From a virus, in IMG/VR virus record IMGVR_UViG_3300007276_000003, positions 1 through 61,021 of that record: a DNA stretch of 61,021 bases; one strand, written 5' to 3'. The stretch's first letter is position 1; each line of letters opens with the position of its first letter. Under the pieces are notes generated by a model. It did not search any database and was not told the DNA's origin. It worked only from the letters and a program-made list of their open reading frames with translations. Of the stretch, positions 52,099 through 60,271 are shown piece by piece. The position numbers and the translations under genes are program-made.

Positions 52099-52434
52099 AT
52101 GGGATATAGAAGTCAAGTTTACGTTGGAGTTCCACCAACAAAAGGTAAAGAGTTAGAAAGTTTTGAGTGGGAGTATGGAACAACACACAAATCCACCTCA
52201 ACCTTTCTAGATTTATTCAAACCTGTCAAAAGAAATTCTGATGAGGGAATGTATATCTATATGGGTGATTGGCTCAAGTGGTATGAAGGATACAAAGATG
52301 TTGATGCTATCACAAATTTTGTAGAAGAGTGTGAAGGTTTTATTGTAGCCATTGGTGAAGATGAAGCTATTCATTCAGCAACAGGAGAATACTACGAGTA
52401 CATTGATATAAGAACGCAAGTAGATATATTATGA
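52099..52434 (+). CDS. Hypothetical phage protein with GYRS start
   Basis: A 111-residue acidic protein starting MGYRSQVYVGV, a beginning shared by many small phage proteins as I recall. Central WLKWYEGYKDV and a late EYYEYIDIRTQVDIL strand suggest a compact alpha/beta fold. Function unknown. Confidence 0.7.
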   Translation: MGYRSQVYVGVPPTKGKELESFEWEYGTTHKSTSTFLDLFKPVKRNSDEGMYIYMGDWLKWYEGYKDVDAITNFVEECEGFIVAIGEDEAIHSATGEYYEYIDIRTQVDIL

Positions 52435-52997
52435 GTTATAAAGTCACATTAGAATTTCAAACAGGTAGACCATCCTACGGCAATAGCCGTGGGACTTGGT
52501 CAATGACTAAAGAGTTTAACGACCTTAAACATTGCGATAACTTTATTAAATATATAGAGAGAACAAAAAGCTATATGCTTGATGAAGTATTTTATGAAGG
52601 TGGCTATCCTTTCAAAGAAGGAGATGACTATTGGGTAATTGAAGACAACACAATTGTGTGGTCGTGTTGGGATGAAATCTCAGAGCAGTTATTTGATAAG
52701 AATAGAATCTACTTTACATCCTTCAATGATGCTGAGAAATACGCAGAAGGAATGAAGAACGTAAAGGTTATAAGTCTAGGAGAAAAGTTTTATTACAAGG
52801 CAGTTAGAGTTCCTGACTTTGATATGGTGGGTTGTCCACAGTATGGAGAAACACCATACGGAGTATGTCTTGATGTATACCACGAGAACGGAGAGTTCTG
52901 TGAGAGTGGTCACGATTGGTCATACTTCAGCACAGAAGCTGAAGCTGAGGAGTATGTAAATAAATTTAATAATAAATATAAAAAATCAATTCAATGA
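52431..52997 (+). CDS. Hypothetical early protein
   Basis: A 188-residue acidic, aromatic-rich protein. Starts inside the previous stop (ATGA). No family recognised. Its end overlaps the next gene by four bases. Confidence 0.65.
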   Translation: MSYKVTLEFQTGRPSYGNSRGTWSMTKEFNDLKHCDNFIKYIERTKSYMLDEVFYEGGYPFKEGDDYWVIEDNTIVWSCWDEISEQLFDKNRIYFTSFNDAEKYAEGMKNVKVISLGEKFYYKAVRVPDFDMVGCPQYGETPYGVCLDVYHENGEFCESGHDWSYFSTEAEAEEYVNKFNNKYKKSIQ

Positions 52998-53455
52998 AAA
53001 AAATAGATATTGAAAGTGCCAAGGCTTTTATGGAAGCTAGAAAGTTCAAGACAAGTAATACAGAGGTTGTGGTACTGCCTAACGTAACTGTATTAAAGCT
53101 ATTCGGAAATGAAATAGCATATAGATATAATTGTCCTGATAAAATTTTATCAATCACAAATTGTGGTTGGAAAACTAAGACAACTAAATCAAGATTAAAC
53201 GCAATACTAATACACTATGATAGTGTTATATTTCAAAGACAAAAAAAGTGGTACTTAAATCTTGGTGATTCAGAGTTTGAATGGGATGGAGAATTAATTG
53301 ATGTTAATATGCTACAAAACAAATATATTTGTGGTAGTTGTGGCGAGTATACCAATCAATATGTTTACTCTGAACAAAGAGATATAGATGAATGTCCAAC
53401 CTGTTACGATATAAACTCTCAGATGTTTATTGGCTCAACAAAAAAAGCAATGTAA
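52994..53455 (+). CDS. Zinc-ribbon protein
   Basis: A 153-residue protein. The C-terminal 50 residues hold YICGSCGEYTNQYV and DECPTCYDI, two CxxC pairs forming a zinc ribbon. The N-terminal part is alpha/beta with a basic middle (WKTKTTKSRLNAI). May bind nucleic acid or modify transcription. Start coupled to the previous stop. Confidence 0.65.
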   Translation: MKKIDIESAKAFMEARKFKTSNTEVVVLPNVTVLKLFGNEIAYRYNCPDKILSITNCGWKTKTTKSRLNAILIHYDSVIFQRQKKWYLNLGDSEFEWDGELIDVNMLQNKYICGSCGEYTNQYVYSEQRDIDECPTCYDINSQMFIGSTKKAM

Positions 53456-53456
53456 T

Positions 53457-53726
53457 ATGATAACAATTAAGCAACTTAAAAGCATAGCATTTGATATAAA
53501 GTCAGATGATTCTTGGGTGAATGATAGTCATTCAAGTGCAGAGTATAAAGGAATCTGTGATGGATTGAATAGATTAATTAATCACCTTGAAGAAATTGAA
53601 TGTGAAGAATGTAAGAAAGATGAAACCGAATGGTTGAATAATTTTGCTGATTATATTCAAGACATTAAGCCTAATATATATAATGAAGCCTGTGAATACG
53701 CAGATAAACTTGAAGAAGATGAGTAA
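53457..53726 (+). CDS. Hypothetical acidic protein
   Basis: An 89-residue, strongly acidic, helical protein with CEECKKDE. The start at 53457, two bases after the previous stop, is preferred over an upstream in-frame ATG at 53430 that lies inside the previous gene. Acidic small early proteins are often inhibitors of host DNA-binding proteins, but nothing specific can be seen. Confidence 0.6.
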   Translation: MITIKQLKSIAFDIKSDDSWVNDSHSSAEYKGICDGLNRLINHLEEIECEECKKDETEWLNNFADYIQDIKPNIYNEACEYADKLEEDE

Positions 53727-54024
53727 AATATATATAACAAAGAAAGATAAATTCGTTTGGTTAGATGTAACCAAAAGATGTAAGTCATCAATGACTACAC
53801 TAGAACTAAATCAAGCACACGAATTGTACGCAGTTAATCCTGATGATGTTGACTACTTGATTGAGGATACCGATATGATACCAACTCTAATTAAACAGGG
53901 TTGTAGAATATGTATTGAGGTGGGACATCTTCCAAAAGAATATAAACCAAAGAACTCTTGGAAGGATACAGACAAAGAACTTATCAATGGATATTGGTAT
54001 GTGAAAATGGCTGATATTAATTAG
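53719..54024 (+). CDS. Hypothetical early protein
   Basis: A 101-residue protein; the start at 53719 overlaps the previous stop (ATGAGTAA) and avoids a long overlap. Alpha/beta, no motif recognised. Confidence 0.65.
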   Translation: MSKIYITKKDKFVWLDVTKRCKSSMTTLELNQAHELYAVNPDDVDYLIEDTDMIPTLIKQGCRICIEVGHLPKEYKPKNSWKDTDKELINGYWYVKMADIN

Positions 54025-54074
54025 GTTAAGTCTAATTAAATTATTATTTTAGTATAAATTAAAAACACAATTAA

Positions 54075-54449
54075 ATGAAAAATTTATTGCACATTCAACG
54101 TGAACATTTGCTTTCACTAAAACTAGACAAAGGCTCTGATAATAAAGAAGCCATTCAAAAAATTCAACAAGCATACGATAACAATACTTATGGTGCTAAA
54201 GAATACAAAACCACAAGAATCAAACTAAAGAGGGATGAGTTCCTTGAAAGGTTTGCTAACCCACCATCACTACATAAAGATTGTATTGAAATATATACAT
54301 ACTTAGGTGGGATGTTCATCCAAGTAATTAAGGATGGGAAAGAAAAGAAACATTGTTGGGATAATGGTGATGACAATTCAAAAACTATGAAGTCACTAGC
54401 ATCATTAGAAAAACATATGTGTGAAGTAATCTTTGATAGTTCTTATTAA
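54075..54449 (+). CDS. Hypothetical early protein
   Basis: A 124-residue basic/acidic mixed protein with no recognised domain. Preceded by a short AT-rich gap. Confidence 0.6.
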   Translation: MKNLLHIQREHLLSLKLDKGSDNKEAIQKIQQAYDNNTYGAKEYKTTRIKLKRDEFLERFANPPSLHKDCIEIYTYLGGMFIQVIKDGKEKKHCWDNGDDNSKTMKSLASLEKHMCEVIFDSSY

Positions 54450-54450
54450 T

Positions 54451-54744
54451 ATGAAAAGTACAGAAGAATTAATCAAGGAAGTTGGCAGAGAAGTAGTGAT
54501 GTTATTACTAGAAAAGAACAAAGCCTATGGTGATACTGCTAATAAACCACCAAAAATATTTTCCAAACTCTCAGCAAAGGAGGGTATATTAGCTAGGATA
54601 GATGACAAATTAAGCAGGATAAAAACTGTAGGTCTGAACGACAAGACAGAAGATACTCTGCTAGATTTAATAGGTTATCTTATTTTATATAGAGTGCAAG
54701 ACAAAAAAGAAATTGCACAAAATTTGGAAAAGAATAAGAAATAA
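54451..54744 (+). CDS. DUF1599-like small helical protein
   Basis: A 97-residue all-helical protein: LEKNKAYGDTA, then ARIDDKLSRIKTVG and EDTLLDLIGYLILYR. This pattern is shared with phage proteins annotated as nucleotide-modification-associated or DUF1599, whose fold resembles MazG-type helix bundles. A role in nucleotide metabolism is possible. Start at 54451 is chosen because the ATG at 54433 is inside the previous gene. Confidence 0.65.
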   Translation: MKSTEELIKEVGREVVMLLLEKNKAYGDTANKPPKIFSKLSAKEGILARIDDKLSRIKTVGLNDKTEDTLLDLIGYLILYRVQDKKEIAQNLEKNKK

Positions 54745-54754
54745 ATTATATTTG
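54723..54754 (+). promoter_or_regulatory. Early/middle promoter, Bacteroidetes type
   Basis: TTTG at 54723-54726, 20 bases, TATATTTG at 54747-54754. It lies at the end of the preceding gene and 25 bases before the 54780 start, at the head of the recombination and replication genes. Confidence 0.75.
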
Positions 54755-54779
54755 CAGTCAATCAATTAAATTAAATTAT

Positions 54780-54983
54780 ATGTCAAAATCAAAAAAAGTT
54801 TTCACGGAGATTCGTGAAAGAGAAGTTCTGCAGGAAGAATTAATGCAGACTTATGAGGCAAAAGAAATTGAATCAGTTTCTGCTTCGCAACGTGAAGTGT
54901 TAAATGAAATCTTTGAGGCTTGGGGAGAAATCTTTGGAGTCAAAGATGTAAAATCAAAATCAAATGAAGACGAAAATTTTTAA
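54780..54983 (+). CDS. Small acidic hypothetical protein
   Basis: A 67-residue, mainly helical, glutamate-rich protein. First gene after the promoter at 54723-54754. Unknown function. Confidence 0.6.
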   Translation: MSKSKKVFTEIREREVLQEELMQTYEAKEIESVSASQREVLNEIFEAWGEIFGVKDVKSKSNEDENF

Positions 54984-55260
54984 TGTTTATGTAGACAAAG
55001 TCTGCTACATCTTTGGAATAGAAAAGGAAATGCTTTTTACTAAAACAAAACGAAGAGATGTAGTAGATGCAAGGCAGTTACTTTATTACTTATGTTCTGA
55101 AAGACCTATGCGATTAGTATATATACAAGAGTATATGGCAGAGAATGGTTACGAAATAAATCATAGTTCAATTCATCACGGAATCGCACAAGTAAAAGAT
55201 AAACTGTTAACCGATAAAGATTACATAGAAACTTTAGAGTCTATCACGAATGAAGCATAG
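54964..55260 (+). CDS. DnaA domain IV-like DNA-binding protein
   Basis: A 98-residue protein. Residues 28-80 resemble DnaA domain IV: RRDVVDARQLLYYLCSER as the first helices, YIQEYMAENGYEINHSSIHHGI with an HSSI element parallel to the DHSTV signature, and VKDKL. It lacks AAA+ sequence. Likely binds specific DNA, perhaps the origin. A second such protein lies at 1868-2416. Confidence 0.7.
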   Translation: MKTKIFNVYVDKVCYIFGIEKEMLFTKTKRRDVVDARQLLYYLCSERPMRLVYIQEYMAENGYEINHSSIHHGIAQVKDKLLTDKDYIETLESITNEA

Positions 55261-55708
55261 CCTCGAACAAGTATTTCAGCAGTCTAAACTTGATGACTAT
55301 GCCGTTACTTTAGATGGTGATGGATATGAGTCTAGGATGGTCTATGGAATTAAGATAGTTCGTGACAATGAAACCAAATCTATTCAACTATTAAATACTA
55401 TGGTTGGTGGCGATTATTACAGAGAACTACCCCACAATCAGTTGGAGGTTTTTTTAGATAAAGGTTGGAGAATTGGAGTTTATGTTGTAGCTTTGTCTAA
55501 CTATCGTTCAAAACTTATTCTTATTGAACAGAAAATTCATAGAGTAATGAACGGTAATAAATCAGAGAAGCAGATAAAATCCTTGAAAGGTCAACGGACT
55601 AGGATAATGAATCAGTACACAGAAATTAATCAGAAGTTTAATCAATTAAATTTAAATCAAAATGGCAACGAAGTCAACAACAACAAAGAGGAAGCAGACA
55701 ACCTTTGA
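55250..55708 (+). CDS. Hypothetical coiled-coil protein
   Basis: A 152-residue protein; residues 1-85 look beta-rich, 86-150 form a lysine/glutamine coiled coil. Overlaps both neighbours. Unknown function, next to the annealing protein. Confidence 0.6.
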   Translation: MKHSLEQVFQQSKLDDYAVTLDGDGYESRMVYGIKIVRDNETKSIQLLNTMVGGDYYRELPHNQLEVFLDKGWRIGVYVVALSNYRSKLILIEQKIHRVMNGNKSEKQIKSLKGQRTRIMNQYTEINQKFNQLNLNQNGNEVNNNKEEADNL

Positions 55709-56300
55709 AAAATTATCTGCAGTCAACGTAAACAAATATGTTGAGAAGAAAAACAATCTAACCTACTTGTCTTGGGCATATGCTTGGGCAGAAACTAAGA
55801 AGCATTGTCCTGATGCTAGATATGAAATCTTAGACACAGAGTATGATGATGCTATAGGTTTTATGTGCCACACACAAGTAACAATTGAAGGAGAAACATT
55901 ATCAATGTGGTTACCTGTAATGGATAGTAAGAATCAAGCAATGAAAAAGCAAATGTATTCTTATACTACAAGGTATGGTGAGAAGCAAGTTGCACAAGCA
56001 ACTACAACAGACATCAATAAAACTATTATGAGATGTCTTACTAAAAACTTAGCAATGTTTGGTCTAGGTATTTATATTTACGCAGGTGAGGATATGCCAA
56101 TGGAAGATGATAAGGTTGTAAAGACTACATCATCAAACGATAAGCCAACATTAGAAGTTGGTGATGCTAAGTGGGATGCAATGGCTAAGTTCTGTACAGA
56201 AAACAAAGCACTTGGCTACAAGAAACTTTGTGATAAGATAGGAACTAAGTATACTCTTAGTGCAGGTGTTAAGAATGAAATTAAAAATCTTATCAAATGA
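55662..56300 (+). CDS. Single-strand annealing protein, DUF1071 (Sak3-like)
   Basis: A 212-residue protein with the DUF1071 signature: TYLSWAYAWAETKK, WLPVMDSKNQAM, TDINKTIMRCLTKNLAMFG and LGIYIYAGEDMP. DUF1071 proteins belong to phage recombinases that anneal complementary single strands. Paired with the nuclease encoded next, overlapping by four bases, it forms a recombination module like lambda Red or RecET. Confidence 0.85.
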   Translation: MATKSTTTKRKQTTFEKLSAVNVNKYVEKKNNLTYLSWAYAWAETKKHCPDARYEILDTEYDDAIGFMCHTQVTIEGETLSMWLPVMDSKNQAMKKQMYSYTTRYGEKQVAQATTTDINKTIMRCLTKNLAMFGLGIYIYAGEDMPMEDDKVVKTTSSNDKPTLEVGDAKWDAMAKFCTENKALGYKKLCDKIGTKYTLSAGVKNEIKNLIK

Positions 56301-57019
56301 AAGAAGTAATAGAAAAACTAAAAGATGATGTTCAATATTACGGTAGTTTTGGTAAGCAGTATTTATCAAACTCTGATATTGGAACTCTATTAAATAATCC
56401 TAGAGAGTTTAGACAACCTCAGGATGATAACGTAAACTTTCATAAAGGTAGATACTTTCATCAGCTTATTCTTGAGCCTGAGAAAGCAAAAGAAACTAAG
56501 TTCATAGAAGTATCATCTAGAAATACTAAAGCATATAAAGAACAGGCAACTAATGGAATCATTATGCTTCGTAAAGAAGGTATTGAAATTGAAGAGTGTG
56601 TTCAAGCTATGATGGGTAACCTTCCATTCTTTGAAGGTATCAGAGAAGAAGGTAGTGAATATGAAGTACCTGCAGTAAAAGAAATACACGGTTTTACTTG
56701 GAAAGGAAAGGCAGATATTGTTTGTCCTAATCAATTAATTGATTTGAAAACGACAGGTTCAATCTCAGATTTTAAGTGGTCAGCACGAAAATATAATTAC
56801 GACAGTCAATGTTTTATATATCAGCAGTTGTTTGGTAAGCCATTAGTATTTTATGTGGTTGATAAAACATCTAAGCAACTAGGTATATTTAAGCCATCAC
56901 AAGACTTCATTGATAGAGGTGAACAAAAAGTAATCAAGGCATTAGAAGTGTATAAGAATTTCTTTGGAGATAATCCTAAGTATGATATAAATGAATACTA
57001 TGTTGAAGAGATTCTTTAA
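56297..57019 (+). CDS. RecE-like PDDEXK exonuclease
   Basis: A 240-residue protein. LSNSDIGTLLNNPREF and HKGRYFHQLILEP match the N-terminal helices of RecE/DUF3799 nucleases. WKGKADIV and LIDLKTTGS supply the catalytic aspartates and DxK. YDSQCFIYQQLF is the usual Q/Y helix. It probably resects dsDNA to make strands for the annealing protein. Confidence 0.85.
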   Translation: MKEVIEKLKDDVQYYGSFGKQYLSNSDIGTLLNNPREFRQPQDDNVNFHKGRYFHQLILEPEKAKETKFIEVSSRNTKAYKEQATNGIIMLRKEGIEIEECVQAMMGNLPFFEGIREEGSEYEVPAVKEIHGFTWKGKADIVCPNQLIDLKTTGSISDFKWSARKYNYDSQCFIYQQLFGKPLVFYVVDKTSKQLGIFKPSQDFIDRGEQKVIKALEVYKNFFGDNPKYDINEYYVEEIL

Positions 57020-57143
57020 TAAGGTAACTAAAAGACAAGTGTTATGGTTTCAAGTTCCAATGAACTGTAAGACTCGTAGAGAAAAGGATTTCCTAATCTC
57101 AGATTTATTAAATCAATTGGAGCAAAAAATTAAAATCAAGTAA
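57000..57143 (+). CDS. Small basic protein
   Basis: A 47-residue frame starting 20 bases inside the exonuclease gene and ending two bases before the SSB-like start. RFFNKVTKRQVLWFQVP then a helix DFLISDLLNQLEQKIKIK. It fills the gap fully, which supports it. Confidence 0.55.
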   Translation: MLKRFFNKVTKRQVLWFQVPMNCKTRREKDFLISDLLNQLEQKIKIK

Positions 57144-57145
57144 AA

Positions 57146-57421
57146 ATGGCAGAAGAAAAAATCTTTGCAGATGGTTTCTCATTTAAGAGAAACGACAACG
57201 CACCCGAATTTGTGGTGGGTAAAATGTCCATCAAGATGGATGAAGCTATAGCTTTTGTAAAAGCTAACGCAAAAAATGGTTGGGTAAACCTAGATATTAA
57301 ACAAGCAAAAGGAGGAAACTACTATTGCGAGTTGGATACTTGGGTAGCAAAACCAAAGTCAGAACCAAAAGCTGAACCTGTTCAAGCAGATACATCTAGT
57401 GGTGAAGACTTACCATTTTAA
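57146..57421 (+). CDS. SSB-like single-strand DNA-binding protein
   Basis: A 91-residue protein. A compact OB-like core with aromatic residues is followed by a proline/lysine linker and an acidic tip SGEDLPF, like the SSB tail DDIPF that recruits partners. It would coat ssDNA for the adjacent recombination and primase-helicase proteins. Its core is smaller than host SSB. Followed by a terminator. Confidence 0.7.
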   Translation: MAEEKIFADGFSFKRNDNAPEFVVGKMSIKMDEAIAFVKANAKNGWVNLDIKQAKGGNYYCELDTWVAKPKSEPKAEPVQADTSSGEDLPF

Positions 57422-57442
57422 TAATTGTTTTGTGTGTGAATT

Positions 57443-57470
57443 GGGGAAGGATTTACCTTCCCCTTTTTTT
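57443..57470 (+). terminator. Rho-independent terminator after the SSB-like gene
   Basis: 8-bp perfect stem 57443-57450 with 57456-57463, 5-base loop, then seven T residues. Confidence 0.9.
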
Positions 57471-57557
57471 ACTCAAGCAATGTCAATAATTATGTTAATA
57501 TATAAATCTATATAATACTTTATATAATTTTTTTTCTTCCTGTATTACGAGAAAAAA

Positions 57558-57627
57558 ATCAGCATAATCGACATAAGACTGATAATCAATAAGTTACAAA
57601 ATCAAAATCGACATAAAACCGACATAA
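57558..57627 (+). promoter_or_regulatory. CGACATA iteron cluster with IHF-like site, copy 2
   Basis: ATCAGCATA at 57558-57566, ATCGACATA at 57567-57575 and 57607-57615, and CCGACATAA at 57619-57627. AATCAATAAGTTA within it again matches the IHF consensus. It covers most of the gap before the primase-helicase start at 57630. About 84 percent identical over 38 bases to copy 1. Confidence 0.6.
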
Positions 57628-57629
57628 AA

Positions 57630-60047
57630 ATGACATCAAAAGTTACAATCTTTCAAAACATTAAAGAAACTGATACACCTTTCCATAGAGAAGTAGGTGT
57701 TATACTTGAGAGAATAAAGAATGGTTCATCTAAAAAATTGGTGAAGAACATTCGGACTACCAAAGATAAAAACGAAAGAAACGAACTCAAGAAAAAACTA
57801 CCTGCCTTATGTTTCTCAGGTGTATTCAATAAAAGAAAAGACTCAGCATTGGTTGAGCATTCAGGTCTAATATGCTTAGACTTTGATGGATACGAAAAAC
57901 AAAAGTTACTATTAGAACATAAAGAAAAACTTACAAAGGATTCTTATGTGTATTCTGTATTCATATCACCATCAGGTAATGGATTAAAAGTATTAGTAAA
58001 GATACCTGCCAACCCTGACAATCACGTTAACTACTTCAACTCATTAGAAAAATACTTTGACTCACCATACTTTGATAAGATGTGTAAGAATGTATCAAGA
58101 GTATGTTACGAATCTTATGACCCATTAATTTATACAAACGAGAACTCAAAACTATGGGATACCATATCAGAAAAAGAATACAATGAAGTTGATTCATATC
58201 AAGACCCACCAACCATACCAATCACAGATGAGAATAAAGTGGTGGATATTCTAGTAAAGTGGTGGGCAAAAAAATATCCTATGGTTGAGGGACAAAGAAA
58301 CCAAAACTGTTTTGTTCTTGCTATGGCTTTTAATGATTATGGAATAAACAAATCTTTAGCAGGTTATGTATTAAATAACTATGCTACCAAATCATTTAAT
58401 CAGGCTGAGATTACAAGAACAATTGATTCAGCTTATGCTAATACTCAGAACTTTAATACAAAGTATTATGAGGATGATGAAAAGGTTCAATCAATAAAAG
58501 ATAAAATAAGGAGGGGTGTATCAAAAAAAGAAATACGTCACCAACTAAACGAGGCAGGGGTTGATGGCGAAGCTATTACATCTGTCATATCTAGGATTGA
58601 AAAGGAACAATCTAAACAAACCTTTTGGGAAAAGAATGAGAAAGGAACTATAAAGATTATACATTTTTCTTTTAAGAAATTCTTAGAAGAGAATGGATTT
58701 TACAAGTACTGTCCTGAAGGAGGTAAGAACTATGTGTTTGTAAAGGTTACCAATAATCTTATTGACCATACTTCTGAAAAAGAAATCAAAGACTTTATAT
58801 TAAACTACCTACAAGAGGTTGATGATTTAAGTATATACAATCACTTTGCAGACCACGTTAGGTACTTTCGTGAGGAGTTCCTTACCCTACTATCAACTAT
58901 AGATATTTACTTCATTGAGGACTCTAAGGATTCGGCTTACTTATATTATCAAAACTGTGCAGTAAGAATATCTAAAGATTTAATAGAACCGATAGACTAT
59001 TTAGATTTAGGTGGATACGTTTGGAAAGACCATATTATAAATAGAAAGTTTAAAGTATGTGATGAACATCAATGTGACTTCTCAAAATTTATAGGCAACA
59101 TATGTGGTAATGATGAGGCAAGAATTAAAACCCTTGAATCTACCATAGGATTTATGATGCACGGTTACAAAAACCTAAGCTATTGCCCTGCAGTTATTTT
59201 AAATGATGAGGTTATATCTGATAATCCTGAAGGTGGTACAGGTAAAGGCTTGTTTATGAATGCACTTAGTCAAATGAAAAAGTTAGTAGTCATAGATGGT
59301 AAAGCTTTTGCTTTTGAGAAATCATTTCCATATCAATTAGTTTCTGCAGATACTCAGATACTATGCTTTGATGATGTGAAGAAACACTTTGACTTTGAGA
59401 GATTGTTTAGTGTGGTAACTGAAGGGTTAACTCTTGAAAAGAAAAACAAAGATGCTATCAAGATACCATTTAGTAAGTCACCTAAGATTGGAATCACAAC
59501 TAACTATGCAATAAAAGGTTCAGGTAATTCTTTTGCTCGTAGAAAATGGGAGATTGAACTTCACCAATACTATACCAAAACATATACACCAATGGATGAG
59601 TTCGGTAAACACTTCTTTGCTGAATGGGATGAAGATGAATGGTGTTTGTTTGACAACTTTATGACTTCTTGTTTGCAAGATTACCTGAGTACAGGTTTAG
59701 TTAAGAGTAAGTTTGTCAACCTACAAATTAGACAGTTGTCAGCAGAAACTTCACACGACTTTATTGAGTGGTGTGGACTAGTACAAGGTCATAAGAAAAA
59801 TGAAATTATTAAAATAAATGAAAGGTTAATAAAGCAAGACTTATACTTTGAATTTATATCTGAGTATCCTGACTATGGTCCAAAAGCTAAGATGACTATT
59901 AGTAGAACTAGATTTTACAGATGGCTTGTAGCTTATGGTACTCACCTTACAGGAATAAAACCTGAGGAAGGAAGAGATATGTCAGGAAGATGGATTAGAA
60001 TTAGACCCAAGCACGAAGCAGAAACACAAGCGAACTTGGAACTATGA
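57630..60047 (+). CDS. Primase-helicase with BT4734/VirE-like N-terminus
   Basis: An 805-residue replication protein. Residues about 40-175 match the BT4734-like N-terminal domain (SGLICLDFDGYE, VYSVFISPSGNGLKVLVKI), typical of Bacteroidetes phages and mobile elements and related to primase-type folds. A PriCT-like helical linker (residues 220-270) follows. The C-terminal ATPase has Walker A GGTGKG at 535-540, Walker B ILCFDD to residue 582, and ITTNY as sensor, then an arginine-rich FARRKWEIEL. It likely primes and unwinds at the origin. The iteron cluster lies directly upstream. Confidence 0.85.
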   Translation: MTSKVTIFQNIKETDTPFHREVGVILERIKNGSSKKLVKNIRTTKDKNERNELKKKLPALCFSGVFNKRKDSALVEHSGLICLDFDGYEKQKLLLEHKEKLTKDSYVYSVFISPSGNGLKVLVKIPANPDNHVNYFNSLEKYFDSPYFDKMCKNVSRVCYESYDPLIYTNENSKLWDTISEKEYNEVDSYQDPPTIPITDENKVVDILVKWWAKKYPMVEGQRNQNCFVLAMAFNDYGINKSLAGYVLNNYATKSFNQAEITRTIDSAYANTQNFNTKYYEDDEKVQSIKDKIRRGVSKKEIRHQLNEAGVDGEAITSVISRIEKEQSKQTFWEKNEKGTIKIIHFSFKKFLEENGFYKYCPEGGKNYVFVKVTNNLIDHTSEKEIKDFILNYLQEVDDLSIYNHFADHVRYFREEFLTLLSTIDIYFIEDSKDSAYLYYQNCAVRISKDLIEPIDYLDLGGYVWKDHIINRKFKVCDEHQCDFSKFIGNICGNDEARIKTLESTIGFMMHGYKNLSYCPAVILNDEVISDNPEGGTGKGLFMNALSQMKKLVVIDGKAFAFEKSFPYQLVSADTQILCFDDVKKHFDFERLFSVVTEGLTLEKKNKDAIKIPFSKSPKIGITTNYAIKGSGNSFARRKWEIELHQYYTKTYTPMDEFGKHFFAEWDEDEWCLFDNFMTSCLQDYLSTGLVKSKFVNLQIRQLSAETSHDFIEWCGLVQGHKKNEIIKINERLIKQDLYFEFISEYPDYGPKAKMTISRTRFYRWLVAYGTHLTGIKPEEGRDMSGRWIRIRPKHEAETQANLEL

Positions 60048-60271
60048 CAGAACAAACCTTACACTATGCTATGGTGAACTCCTTTAATATTATAATCCTT
60101 GGTTATGATTGGGAAGAAATTATAGATGGTAGGTATCCATACTTTGCACACAACATTGCAAAGAGAGTTCCAAATAAAAAAGAAATAAATAACATATTAA
60201 AGTACTTCATTGAGGTAGAGGATTATGAAAAATGTATAGCCATAAAAACATATATAAAGGAACAGGGGTAG
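60044..60271 (+). CDS. Small hypothetical protein
   Basis: A 75-residue protein, starting in the primase-helicase stop and overlapping the helicase start by 40 bases. Acidic and helical. Unknown function. Confidence 0.6.
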   Translation: MTEQTLHYAMVNSFNIIILGYDWEEIIDGRYPYFAHNIAKRVPNKKEINNILKYFIEVEDYEKCIAIKTYIKEQG

